Source of the DNA: Bathynomus jamesi
Taxonomy: Eukaryota; Arthropoda; Malacostraca; Isopoda; Cirolanidae
Direction: 5' to 3'
Assembly (NCBI GenBank): GCA_023014485.1
Contig: JAJOZX010000920.1
Coordinates: 17,501 to 81,500, forward strand
DNA length: 64,000 nt
Part shown: in pieces, positions 12,369 through 25,298 of the stretch
Layout: each line of letters starts with the position of its first letter
How positions within the stretch are numbered: the stretch's first letter is position 1
Translations under genes and position numbers: made by a program
The notes under the pieces: model-generated
What the model saw: the letters and a program-made list of their open reading frames with translations, nothing else
Databases searched by the model: none
Told to the model about the DNA's origin: nothing

Positions 12369-12425
<57 letters not shown>
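12369..12425. repeat. (AT)n microsatellite
   Basis: Marks the 5' truncation point of the LINE B fragment. Confidence 0.97.
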
Positions 12426-12427
<2 letters not shown>

Positions 12428-12445
12428 GAGGCGTCGCGAGTACGA

Positions 12446-12656
12446 GGGGCGAACTCGCCAAATATTTTTGAGATAGACACGTTTAAACTTTGTGATTATT
12501 GTGTACGAGGTGCACATAGCGCAAATACACGCATTGAAAATAACTACATTTTGAGCGTACGGAGTGGGTATTTGACTATACCAATTGTCTGTGGATAGGG
12601 AGGAGGGTTGAACTATTCATTTGTGGAACAATCGCCAATGTGGCGAGTTCGCCCTT
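12446..12656. mobile_element. Short MITE with gggcgaactcgcca ends
   Basis: gggcgaactcgccaaat on the left and its inverted match gtggcgagttcgccc on the right enclose about 210 bases without an open frame. Each terminus is itself partly self-complementary (ggcgaactcgcc). Confidence 0.65.
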
Positions 12657-12692
<36 letters not shown>

Positions 12693-12702
12693 CACACACA
12701 CA
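12657..12702. repeat. (GT)n(AT)n(AC)n symmetric microsatellite
   Basis: GT units pass through TATA to AC units, forming a self-complementary tract. Confidence 0.95.
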
Positions 12703-12907
12703 AAATGTGGAAAGGTCTTGCTCTTCGCGGTGTACACACATGGGTTACCTATATGTGTAAATGTAATATTGGTGCAATTTTGCAGTTAGGGCGTAATAAG
12801 CAGGAGACTGAGTTAGGAACATTCACAGATATATTTATGATAATACTTTGATAATTTGTGAGATTTATATCATTCATTGTTTAGGTAATAGGTTCATGTC
12901 GGAAAAA

Positions 12908-12957
<50 letters not shown>

Positions 12958-13539
12958 CGGAATTGTTAAAATGCACATATCTGTAAACACTATTAACCAA
13001 ACCTTATTTAACCTAACCAACTCTAAGTGCCATCGAACAGAGAAGGGCGTGATAAGTGTTTCGGACGCAAGTGACGGCGAGAAGATTGTTTTCTGTCGAG
13101 TCATTAAATAGTGAGGTACTAGCTAATGTAGCCATACCTAACTAAAACTCAACTCAACTCAACTAACATAATGAAGACACTTATTTTTTTCCGACAGTAG
13201 AAATATTTCCAGACTTTATATAAATTCTTTTGATCTGAGGTACCAAAAGTGTCGCCAAAAAATTACCCCTCTACATTTGTGAATGATCGCATACTAGACC
13301 TCACTTACACACACACACATTTTCTGTATGTATCAAAAGAGAGGGGTTGGGGGTTTGAAAGGAAGAAGCGTGGTTGTCTTCGGATCCCGATTCCCTCTTT
13401 CTAGAGTGGAAACTGTTGTTCGCCCCTCAAGAGGGTTCAAGTTTCCGAAAGTGCCTCTCAAACTTATCTTTTGCAGTCTTGTAAGTTAATAGGCTATAAG
13501 TGGAACGTTCTGTATGGATTTATGATAATCAAACTTTTT

Positions 13540-13542
<3 letters not shown>
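12703..13542. other. No gene; (CA)n at 12909-12955
   Basis: Contains a 23-unit CA microsatellite at 12909-12955 and a short AC tract at 13306-13319. I recognise no coding region. Confidence 0.7.

Positions 13543-13588
<46 letters not shown>
13543..13588. repeat. (CT)n microsatellite
   Basis: Twenty-three CT units immediately before the tandem repeat block. Confidence 0.97.
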
Positions 13589-13591
<3 letters not shown>

Positions 13592-14260
13592 AATGTAGTA
13601 GGAGGCGCTGGTCGGGTCTGGTATCAGAGCACGGGGAGTTCCCGAAGTAATGCTTTTATTTTACTTTTCTTTTTTTTGTTTTTGTTTCTAATAGATTGGA
13701 ATTCTCGAGTCAAAAATTCCGAATAGCAAAATTAAATTATTTTGGAAAGCCACTCCTCCTTTCCCTTATTTTCTTCCTTCCTTCCTTTTCCTTATTTTGT
13801 TCCTTCCTTCATTTTTTTAATTGTTAAAAGGGTGCTGCTTGAGGGAGGGCTAGTTAAGATAGAGTAGAAGTAGTAATGTTTCCGCTGTAATAAATGTAGT
13901 GGGAAGCTCTGGTCGGGTCTGATTTCAGAGCACTGGGAATTCTCAGATGATAGCCCATTGGTAGAGAAGGGAAGCTTGATGGGAACTCTCGGGAGCCAAA
14001 ATATCCGAATAGATGTTTTCAATTTTAGGAATTTTAGAGACGCTACTCGGGTTTATAGCGTAAATCGCGGAATATCTAACTTAGATAGCTAGAGGAAGTC
14101 TTATAGTTTTATATAGAAGTAGTGATGTTCCCTTTTATAATAAATGTAGTAAGAAGTGCTGGCCGGGTTTGGTTTCATAGCACAGGTAGTTCTCACATGA
14201 TGGAAGCTTGATGATCTCTTGGGAGTCAAAACTTCCGAATAGTCATACTCATCACCACCA
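13589..14260. repeat. Three-unit degenerate tandem repeat, 250-300 bp period
   Basis: A motif beginning aatgtagt, followed by gctggtcgggtctg, then tcagagcac, gaattctc and a closing ccgaatag recurs at about 13591, 13892 and 14144. Units 2 and 3 are also preceded by similar sequence (tagaagtagtaatgtttcc and tagaagtagtgatgttccc). No open frame spans the units. I do not recognise the sequence. Confidence 0.75.
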
Positions 14261-15454
14261 GGAAGCTACTTAGATATAGTGGAACTTTAGTTTTAAATAT
14301 TGTATATCAAATTTCGAATAAAAATAAATAAATTTGGCAAGATAAATAAAAATTATGCGTTTTAGGCATTATTATTATTCCCCATTATGCATGGGAATTC
14401 TCAAATTTTAGGTCTGGCCAGTTGGAGGTTATTCTCTGGACCAGTGCTCTTTTGTTGTTTAAAAATTTCTTCCTATACTTGGTTCATCTCCCACTTTAAA
14501 GAGCCTCCTCTGATTTTATTGTGCTCCACATAGCATAGCAAGATCAACCATCGAACAACTTATCTTTGATCACTTGCCTCATAAACAGCTCTAAGTGGGA
14601 GATTTGAATTCGCCGTAGTAGTAACAACGGGTGATTACCCATGAAACACTTTAATTCGCCATAAGGGACAAGTACACGAGGGTAGATACAGGGACCTTCC
14701 ACTGATATTCCTCGCCGTAAAGAGATTTTCTCTATTCTCGTGGTGGCACAACATCGCGAAGTACGAACAACTCGGTATGTCACTTGCCCCATAAACACCT
14801 TTTACGGCGGGAAACCCAAGTTGAAACTCGTGACACTCAAAAGAGTTGACAGACATACACATGACCGACATCCAATTACAGAAACCACGCTGGAAACACT
14901 CGTCTATCCTGTTAATAGACGAGATAACTGTTTTACAGAAATACATATCTGGGTAATTCGTATGCTTTATCTAGGTAATTTCTATACGAAGGACGCAACA
15001 TAGGGTAAATCTTCGGTACGGTGGCCTTGGCAGGCTACGCAGAAATGATGCAACAACGAAATAATGATGATTTGGGCATAATAAATAAATAAATAAATAG
15101 TTACTTAAAAAACTGCATGGCGTAGAATAGATTAATAGTTTAGTATTCATGCTATCTTCTATTTTCCACTGTCTTCTAATGCGTAGCTGAGTGTACGAGA
15201 TAGGTGGCGAATGAACTCTGAAGCTATTCTTTTCATTATACTTTTTTCTACATTCCTATAAATCTTCTTTCGACACGTATTTTCTGTCAGCAGTGGCTGG
15301 CGGAGGATGGAGTCTGTTCTGTACTTTGCTCTGTACTTTCCTGTGTGAAAACTTTACAACGTCTATAAGTGTAAGCATAGTACAAATTTTCAATATTCTT
15401 TACCTTTATTTGCTTCTTTACTATTTATTTCCCTACTTTCTTGGGCTAGCTTAG
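14261..15454. other. No clear gene; possible LINE end at 14390-14540
   Basis: On the minus strand around 14540-14390 one frame reads NQYRKKFLNNKRALVQRITS, loosely like the C-terminal tail of some LINE reverse transcriptases, but there is no supporting context. The phrases tcacttgcctcataaaca (about 14569) and tcacttgccccataaaca (about 14779) recur about 210 bases apart. The rest is unrecognised. Confidence 0.3.
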
Positions 15455-15481
15455 AGTGTGTGTGTGTGTGTGTGTGTGTGT
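15455..15481. repeat. (GT)n microsatellite
   Basis: Thirteen GT units followed by AAATA units. Confidence 0.95.
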
Positions 15482-15880
15482 ATAAATAAATAAATTTGAC
15501 TACGTTTACGATGTGTGTATAGCAGGACAGGAAATGGAATGAGCATTGTAAGGAGTAATTATATGCGTTTAAATCTATTTAAACGGTCGAAGCTCTATAT
15601 TTGACACAACGCCATAACTCAGAATCGTAAATCCAATTTTACTATTTAAAGTGTGGAGAGAGTATTTCTCGGTGCCTTTTAGGAGGCTCGTAACGATCGA
15701 TAATTTGTATCCTTTGCTGAGGAATATATCCATGATATATTAGGTTCAGTTTTTTTATATTGTTATTACTTATTTTTGGATGCCTAAGGATGAGTTCCAT
15801 TCGGTATTAAAGGGACCCGCCCTCTCTTCCAGGCCACTACTTGCTTCTCACCACTTCTCCATTGTTGTGTACGCTACTAG
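15482..15880. other. No gene seen
   Basis: AT-rich DNA without recognisable coding or repeat structure. Confidence 0.6.

Positions 15881-15943
<63 letters not shown>
15881..15943. repeat. (AT)n microsatellite
   Basis: AT tract with a central TT slip. Confidence 0.97.
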
Positions 15944-15944
<1 letters not shown>

Positions 15945-16014
15945 ACCAACAAAGACCTAGGGTCCACTCATGGCTGGTCTACCTAACTGTGGTTGTAGTT
16001 GTATATTGCGCATG

Positions 16015-16068
16015 TCTTCCGTGGTGGCGGAGGAGGGGAGCTACAATTTTGCGTGGGTTCCGAACCAC
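16015..16068 (-). mobile_element. Tail fragment of the 5S-derived SINE
   Basis: ggcggaggaggggagctaca and gcgtgggttccgaaccac match the non-5S body of the SINE at 11300-11357 (gacggaggggccttacag, acgtgggatccgaaccac). Only about 50 bases remain. Confidence 0.65.
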
Positions 16069-16297
16069 AAAAAAATTAATTTTACTACCTTAAACTATAC
16101 CCAATCTATCAACATATACGTCTAATCGATTTTTAAACACGTTTATAGACGTGCTACTAATTATTTCTACCGGCAAACTATTCCAGCTATTTACTATTCT
16201 ATGCGTAAAAAAGTTTTTGGCAACTGCTGTCTCGAACCTTCTACTTGTCAACTTACACCCATTATTTCTAGTTCTATTATATTGTGATATTTCGAAA
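16069..16297 (-). mobile_element. LINE C fragment: C-terminal end of a CR1-like reverse transcriptase
   Basis: The minus strand encodes LTSRRFETAVAKNFFTHRIV, then WNSLPVEIISSTSINVFKNR. This is the W-N-x-L-P C-terminal block of CR1-group LINEs. It differs from the equivalent block of LINE A (TWNRLPSEVVNSSSVDQFKK), so it is a separate family. It is truncated at 16297 next to a poly-A/AT tract. Confidence 0.75.
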
Positions 16298-16332
16298 AAA
16301 AAAAAATATATATATGTATGTATGTATGTACA
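16298..16332. repeat. A-rich/(TATG)n simple repeat
   Basis: Poly-A passes into TATA and then four TATG units. Confidence 0.9.
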
Positions 16333-16603
16333 CGACTGTGTCGTGTTCCCAAATTAAAGGCTAGACAGGGAATATCCTTAACCCTGAAGGAAAATAGCTT
16401 TGTGAGAGGACCAAGACTGTTTAATCAGCTGCCCAAGAACTAAGGCACACGAGTGGTGTTGCGGTGGACATCTTCAAAAGATTAGACGCCTGGCTCAGAA
16501 CAATCCCCGATGAGCTGGACGTACCTGGCTATGTGAGGTGGAGAGTACAAGAAACCAATTCTCTACTTCACCAGACCAACTCGAGAGGAGGGGCGACAAG
16601 CTT

Positions 16604-16605
<2 letters not shown>
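16333..16605 (+). mobile_element. LINE B fragment: 3' end
   Basis: The plus strand encodes KARQGISLTLKENSFVRGPR, LFNQLPKN, VDIFKRLDAWLRTIPDEL and PGYVRWRVQETNSLLHQ, matching the terminal coding region of LINE B at 56600-56900. There is a stop and frame change near 16441. The 3' end, cgacaagcttgac, runs directly into (AT)n. Confidence 0.85.

Positions 16606-16672
<67 letters not shown>
16606..16672. repeat. (AT)n microsatellite shared by two LINE fragments
   Basis: It is both the 3' tail of the LINE B fragment on the left and the 5' truncation point of the LINE D fragment on the right. Confidence 0.97.
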
Positions 16673-16674
<2 letters not shown>

Positions 16675-17107
16675 TGGTGGTTCTGGCCCGCCTCCGTATT
16701 GGTCACACCCACCTGACCCATGGCTATTTGATGGCCGGGGATCGGGTGCCCCGACGCCCTAATTGTAATATTCCGTTTACAGTTGCTCACCTCCTGGTGG
16801 AGTGTCCGCTTGTATTTTCCCTTTTTGGCGAACGTCGGGCCTTGTGATAGGCTTGGCGCTATCCTGGCTGAAGGTCCCCACTTTTCGGTGACCGGATTGT
16901 TCTCATTTCTCTCTCGTTCCCGATTTCTTTACCGACTGTGATTTCGATATGATTTTTCTATATCGTTTCCCCCTCCCCCCCCCGGTCTGTTCTTTATCTC
17001 TGTTAGCTATCTTATAGTTTTCGTCATATGTTCGCTCTGCTATCTACCTTTATTTTGGTGGCCATGAGCGGTCATACCTTCAAAGGAAAAAAAAAAAAAA
17101 AAAAAAA
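16673..17107 (+). mobile_element. LINE D fragment: C-terminal end of an RNase H-type LINE, poly-A tailed
   Basis: The plus strand encodes RLRIGHTHLTHGYLMAGD then PNCNIPFTVAHLLVECPLVF, the Cys/His-containing C-terminal region found after RNase H in I-like and related arthropod LINEs. A 3' untranslated region follows, closed by a run of about 20 A at 17088-17107. The element is 5'-truncated in (AT)n. A true poly-A tail separates it from LINE A and LINE B, whose copies end in dinucleotide repeats. Confidence 0.82.
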
Positions 17108-17958
17108 ACATTATATATATGCTATATATGTACACAAACTAAAGAATGGAGTATATAATAAAGTCAATTTGTCGGAAAATGCGATTTTTTAGTGTGTGTT
17201 TTGTTTTGAGGAATGATCCAAAGTGTTTTGTCATTCAGCTTCTCCCATTCCTCTGAGACGCTTCGGAGCCTTTCACGTGATAAATAATGCACTGACCTTA
17301 TTTGGCACCGAGTATTTGCCATCCGAACAAAAGAGTCCACGCTGATAACATCGAAATTAAATAATATAAGTAATCTTTTTACATGACAACACTTCATTCC
17401 TCACAGTTTGCAGCCGCGCATTACCGAATTGTGAACGTTCTTAGAATTTGATGATAACGAATGTTAGTTATTAGCAGCATTTTACCTCAGTAAGCCTAAA
17501 TTACATTACGATTATAAAGTTGTAATAACTATTAAAGGGATCAAGAAAAATGTTGATTTTAATGCATACAAAGATTGTTGTGGAATACGCGCAATATACA
17601 ATATTATTTTCATTTAAAAATTTTAGTATATAATTTTTTTTTTACAAAGTTTCAGTTCGTGCTGATCTTAGTTTGTGTAGTGGGGCCTAACCCCGAAAAT
17701 GGAAGAGACCCGTAGGCTTATTCATTCCTATGTTTGCCCATTTTTGCGAAGAGGCGGAACATTAGACGGTAGTTGAAGGACGGAAGTGATGTCATTAGTA
17801 TTTGACTTTACTTACAGGCGATGAACATTTTCTAAATATTATTTCGAAAGAAACGTTACTTCAGGATAGACTTGAGGCCATTTCATTCCTCTCTAAATTT
17901 GATACATTTTGCTTTCCAGTCCATCTTCGCCCCTGATGTGGCTGGGATTACGACAATT
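17108..17958. other. No gene seen
   Basis: AT-rich DNA with a poly-T run near 17632. The part 17650-17950 is less AT-rich but shows no recognisable coding sequence. Confidence 0.6.
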
Positions 17959-17959
17959 T

Positions 17960-18000
<41 letters not shown>
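17959..18000. repeat. (CT)n microsatellite at 5' junction of LINE A copy 1
   Basis: CT tract with one CCT slip, directly joined to the truncated 5' end of a LINE A copy. Confidence 0.95.
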
Positions 18001-19566
18001 GGGAGGATACCCGCGTCATCCCCGAGCCAGCTGTGAGGCACGAAGTTGCTGGCCTGGATAGTGTTAGATGTACCGCGACAGTCGTTGCTCATAGAATAGA
18101 CAAACTGAGCGCGTTTAAGGCTCCTGGGCCAGACCAGTTTCTCCCCAGTGTTTTGCGAGAAGTGCGCGACCAGGTGGCTCCCCACCTGGCTACAGTCTTC
18201 AACAAATCGTTGGTGATGGGCCAGGTGCCTGGTGACTGGAGGGAGGCCAACGTGACCCCTATCTTTAAGAAAGGGGATCACGAAAGTCCAGGGAACTATC
18301 GTCCTATTAGTCTCACTTCAGTTGTAGGTAATTATTAGAAAGGATAATAGCTGATAGAATCGTTGACCATTTGGATTCCTACAAGCTGCTTGGGGACTCC
18401 CAACATGGGTTTAGACGGCATAGGTCGTGTCTCACCAACTTGCTCGAGTTTTTCCACGTCATGTTGAGTGAGTACGATAAGAGTAGGGCGATTGATATAC
18501 TTTATCTCGACTTTCAGAAAGCCTTTGATAAGGTACCTCACCGCCGGCTAATGGCGAAAGTGCGCGCGCTGGGTATCGGTGGGGAAATAGGTAGGTGGAT
18601 TGAAAACTGGCTGAGGAATAGGCGGCAGAGGGTGGTAATTAAAGGGGCTAGTTCGGGTTGGGCCTCGGTCACTAGTGGGGTTCCTCAGGGTTCCGTTTTG
18701 GGGCCACTGTTGTTTACCATTTACATAAATGATATCGACGGTGGCATCGTCAGTCGGATCGCCAAATTCGCTGATGACACCAAGCTTGGGGCCAATGTTG
18801 GGACGCCCGAAGCGATCGAGGAACTGCGTGCGGACCTAGGTAGGATAGGAGAGTGGTCCGAAAAATGGCAAATGCCGTTTAACTTGGGTAAATGCAAAGT
18901 GATGCACATTGGCTACGCCAATCCCAAGTCGGACTACTCGATGTTGGGCAGTAATATCGAGGTGACTGATTTAGAAAAGGACTTGGGTGTGCTAATTAGC
19001 AGCGACCTTAAGTTTACGAAACAGTGTGTAGAGGTGGAAAAGAAAGCCCAGAAACTATTGGGTTATATCAGGAGGCAATTTCAGTTTCGGAACAAGGAGA
19101 TTGTGCTCTCACTGTACAATTCCCTTGTTCGGCCGCCGTACCTGGAGTATGCTGTGCAGTTCTGGTCGCCCATCCTCAGGAAAGATATTGAGAGGCTGGA
19201 GCGAGTGCAGGCGAGGGCCACAAAGTTAATCCCTTCGGTTAGGCATATGGGCTACAATCGACGGTTACGCGCCCTGAACTTGTTTTCGCTTGAAACTCGG
19301 AGGCTGCGCGGTCAACTGATCGAGGTTTTCAAGCTCTTACGAGGTTCAACGATGTCGATTTTAGAAGTATGTTTAGTTTAAATGATAACCCAACTCGCAA
19401 CAATGGTTGGAAGTTGGATTTGAAACGGTTTAGGACTAGTGTGTGTGGGAATTACTTTACGTATAAGATCTGTGACACATGGAACAGGTTACCTTCGGAA
19501 GTTGTGAACAGTTCCTCTGTGGATCAGTTCAAGAAAATGTTAGACCAAATTTTGCACACTCTTTGA
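18001..19566 (+). pseudogene. LINE A copy 1 reverse transcriptase
   Basis: It encodes the region just before the polymerase (KAPGPDQFLPSVLREV, FKKGDHESPGNYRPISL), the fingers/palm (ILYLDFQKAFDKVPHRRL), a PQGSVLGPLLF block and the catalytic box AKFADDTKLG around 18764. The thumb and C-terminal tail end in TWNRLPSEVVNSSSVDQFKK. A one-base deletion near 18330 breaks the frame after SVVGN and another near 19342 breaks it after KLLRG; a three-base insertion near 19134 adds one residue (RPPYLEY for RPHLEY). The FADD motif is intact, so polymerase loss is due only to frameshifts and the missing endonuclease. The clade (CR1/L2 group) is inferred from motif wording. Confidence 0.92.
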
Positions 19567-19664
19567 GTGTGTAGAAAATTTTCCGTGGCACCCGTTGCCA
19601 TTGGTACCTCCTCGGTATGGCCGCAAGGCCTTTTGAGGTACTTCTTTTCCTTGTAACTCCTTGT

Positions 19665-19667
<3 letters not shown>
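18001..19667 (+). mobile_element. LINE A copy 1 (CR1-like), 5'-truncated
   Basis: The copy begins mid-ORF2 just upstream of the reverse transcriptase and runs to the family 3' end. That end carries ggcacccgttgccattggta, ggccgcaaggccttttgag and ttccttgtaactc, then a (CT)n tract. Other copies are at 19749-21700, 21807-22714 and 30971-33548. All are in the same orientation. Confidence 0.93.

Positions 19668-19748
<81 letters not shown>
19668..19748. repeat. (CT)n microsatellite joining LINE A copies 1 and 2
   Basis: About 40 CT units between the 3' end of copy 1 and the truncated 5' end of copy 2. Confidence 0.97.
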
Positions 19749-22714
<2,966 letters not shown>

Positions 22715-23222
22715 TTAGGACCTCAGTCTGCGGAAATTTCTTTTCCATAAAATAGTTAATATCTGGAACCAACTTCCCTCAGAGGTTGTTTCCAGTCAAA
22801 GTGTAAATCTGTTTAAAAATAGGCTAGACAAAGTACTGAACACACTCATAGTTTAAGATTAAAACCTCAGAAAACTCTGCAGGAGTTCGCTTGCTCGGTG
22901 TCTCTGTGAGCAAGCTAAATATAGAGCTTTTTATATATTCTCCACTTTCCTGTAAAATTTCCTTGGCTACTTTTCCAGGGTCAAGGTATTTTCTTCAACC
23001 TTTTTCCGTACCTGCCTCTGGCAGGGAGGGAGCGGAGGGTGGGGAGAGAGCCTTCTACTTTTCTATCCAGTTTTCTACTACTGCTAGGATAGTTGAAAGA
23101 AAAATAAACTTTTACAAAATTTTCCCTGGCACCCGTTGCCATTGGTACCTCCTCGGTATGGGCCGCAAGGCCTTTTGAGGTACTTTTTTTCCTTGTAACT
23201 CTCTCTCCTCTCTCTTTTCTCC
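22715..23222 (+). mobile_element. LINE E C-terminal fragment fused to the LINE A-type 3' tail
   Basis: 22723-22855 encodes DLSLRKFLFHKIVNIWNQLP and SSQSVNLFKNRLDKVLNTL, the C-terminal block of another CR1-like LINE. A different 3' untranslated region (22856-23117) follows. From 23118 the sequence is again the LINE A tail (ggcacccgttgccattggta, ggccgcaaggccttttgag, ttccttgtaact) ending in CT/CCT repeats. Either both families share a 3' tail or this is a recombinant. Confidence 0.85.
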
Positions 23223-23805
23223 TTGTTCGTTTTGTTTTATTCCTTGAAAGTGGATTAAAGAAGGGGAAGAATTTTCAATTTTTGCTTTTTGTATAGTTTT
23301 GTTCTTGTTTAGTTTTTGTTTAAATTTTTTACTTCACACTACACTACACCTAACTAAACTCGGTAGTACAGTAGTATGACAACGGTTTTCTGCATTTCTT
23401 GTTGACTCTACAAATATTTTAACAATGCATTTATTTTTGTATGGATGGATGGATGTACGTACGTACGTACGTACGTACGAGTGTTTGTATGATGCTCGCG
23501 ATACGGTCGCGAATCTGTGTGTGTGTGTGTGTGTGTAAAATACACACTCTTATTTTAAGATTTAAAGATGGTGCGTGAGTGTTGTTTGCTCAGAGGGATT
23601 AAGGACACTTTGTAATTTACATCTTCTTTGTAATTCCGTTTAATGCCCATTTCTATTATCCGAACGAGGTGGATCAAAATAACTCCAAATATTTGAAGTA
23701 TAAAGTCGAAACTATCCCAAAGGAAATTTATTTGAATATTTACGAGCAAATGCTAAAATATTCATATTGTATACTCTTTTAATAGCATGTATATACTGTA
23801 TATAT
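23223..23805. other. No gene; short tetranucleotide and GT repeats
   Basis: Contains (ATGG)n then (TACG)n at 23441-23480 and (GT)n at 23515-23536. No coding signature. Confidence 0.7.
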
Positions 23806-24273
23806 AGTAAAACTCTCTATAACGAAATATATAAGCCAAATTGCTGTCGTTGTAGAGAGGTTGTTCGTTATAAAGAGGTTTTCCTTTGCCGATATTGTAG
23901 TATACTCGTTCGTGCATTTTAATGACTTATTTAGACCCTCATTAGTTATTTATACATACTTTATATAGTACTGTGTATTATACAGTATATTAAATGCATT
24001 ACTTAAAAGTGTTTCTCCGTGATGTTTCAGCCGTGATGGCTGTTCTAGCCAATTACGTATCAGCTTTTAGGCATCAGTCAATCAGCATGACGCTTACTTT
24101 CTTGATCGGGAAATGGTGGTAGAGACGAACTCTTGCAGCTCAGGCTGAGTTAGCGAAAACACCACCTTATAACGAAACTTGTTTTCCATAAAGAGAGGCA
24201 TTCGAAATGTTTCAAGTGTTCGGTAAAGAGAGGTTTTGTTACAGTGGAGTGTCGTTATTGAGAGGTTACACTA
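23806..24273. mobile_element. pogo/Tigger-like MITE
   Basis: The ends are gtaaaactctctataacg and, on the complement of the right side, gtgtaacctctcaataacg, flanked by TA. Subterminal copies of the same word (agagaggttgttcgttata; aaagagaggcattcg) are typical of pogo-class MITEs. It is about 468 bases with no transposase. Confidence 0.8.
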
Positions 24274-24296
24274 TATATATATATATATATATATAT
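24273..24296. repeat. (AT)n microsatellite
   Basis: Lies between the pogo-like MITE and the next element. Confidence 0.95.
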
Positions 24297-25290
24297 CGGG
24301 TGGGCAAAAAAAAAAAAGAGCGAATTTGGCTGTAAAATCCAAAGTTATGGTCAAATTTCAATATATTTTTTCACACCCTACAACTAAGTAAATTTGCTAT
24401 ACGGTGAGCGGATTTCAAAGAAAAATAATGAAAATTATGGATTTATTGAACATTTCTTTATGCCACTGGAAATTCTCCATTTACACTACTACTGCATTGT
24501 ATGTGCAGATAAAATGTTACAAAGTACTCACATATGGTGCTACCTTCATGTTAAAAAAACTGCTCGATATGTTTACCACGAACTTCTACCACCTTTTTCA
24601 GTTAATTTGTTCTTGTGGTAGCTCATCCCATTTTTCCAGAAGGAGCTGTCGTAAATGAGCGACATTTCTTACTTTGACCCGACAAATTCTCTGACAAATT
24701 CTCTGACAAATTCTCTGACAAATTTTCCCAAAGTCCATAATCGACAGGATTTAAATCAGGACTGTTTGGTGGTCAAATTTAATACCACTACCTGGTATTC
24801 TTATGATATTTCCTGTTTTATCGATTTTCTCGAGAAGCTTGTCCAAACTTCCTGCAGTTGGCTTACGTTAATTAAAATCGCTTTAATTATAATTTGAACC
24901 TATGATTAGCAAGATTTTTCTGGAATATTCGCCATATCCATTTCACAGCTAAAATGCTAAACGATGGCTTACAAACCATAAAATTACCTAGTACTAACAT
25001 ACTAAAATTTCATGGTTCTATGTACCATATTTGCCAAGATACGAAGGATTTAAAAGGCTTCCCTTTTTTTTTGCCGACCCGACAATGCAGTAGTAGTGTA
25101 AATGGAGAATTTCCAGTGGCATAAAGAAATGTTTAATAAATCCATAATTTTCATTAGTTTTCTTTGAAATCCGCTCACTGTATAGGAAATTTACTTAGTT
25201 GTGGGGTGTAAAAAAATATTGAAATCTGACCATAACTTTGGATTTTACAGCCAAAGTTCGAGTTCTCCCTTTTTTTTCGCCTACCCGATA
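24297..25290 (-). mobile_element. Mariner/Tc1-like foldback element M1, copy a
   Basis: Outer inverted repeats of about 190-200 bases begin cgggtgggcaaaaaaa on the left and, on the complement of the right, cgggtaggcgaaaaaa. The centre, read on the minus strand, encodes the third catalytic block of a mariner/Tc1 transposase (SPDLNPVDYGLWENL) and a C-terminal tail (KKVVEVRGKHIEQFF). The first two catalytic acidic residues are gone. A 12-base unit is repeated in frame near 24676-24724, giving LSEN four times. A second internal terminal-like sequence, the complement of cttcccttttttttttgccg, occurs at about 25063-25082. A second copy, in the opposite orientation, is at 33612-34623. Confidence 0.82.
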
Positions 25291-25298
25291 TATTTGGT

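Noticed and set aside
14544..15003. Overlapping open frames on both strands (84-103 codons)
   Set aside because: Neither translation shows a recognisable domain, and both frames are open over the same DNA, as happens by chance.
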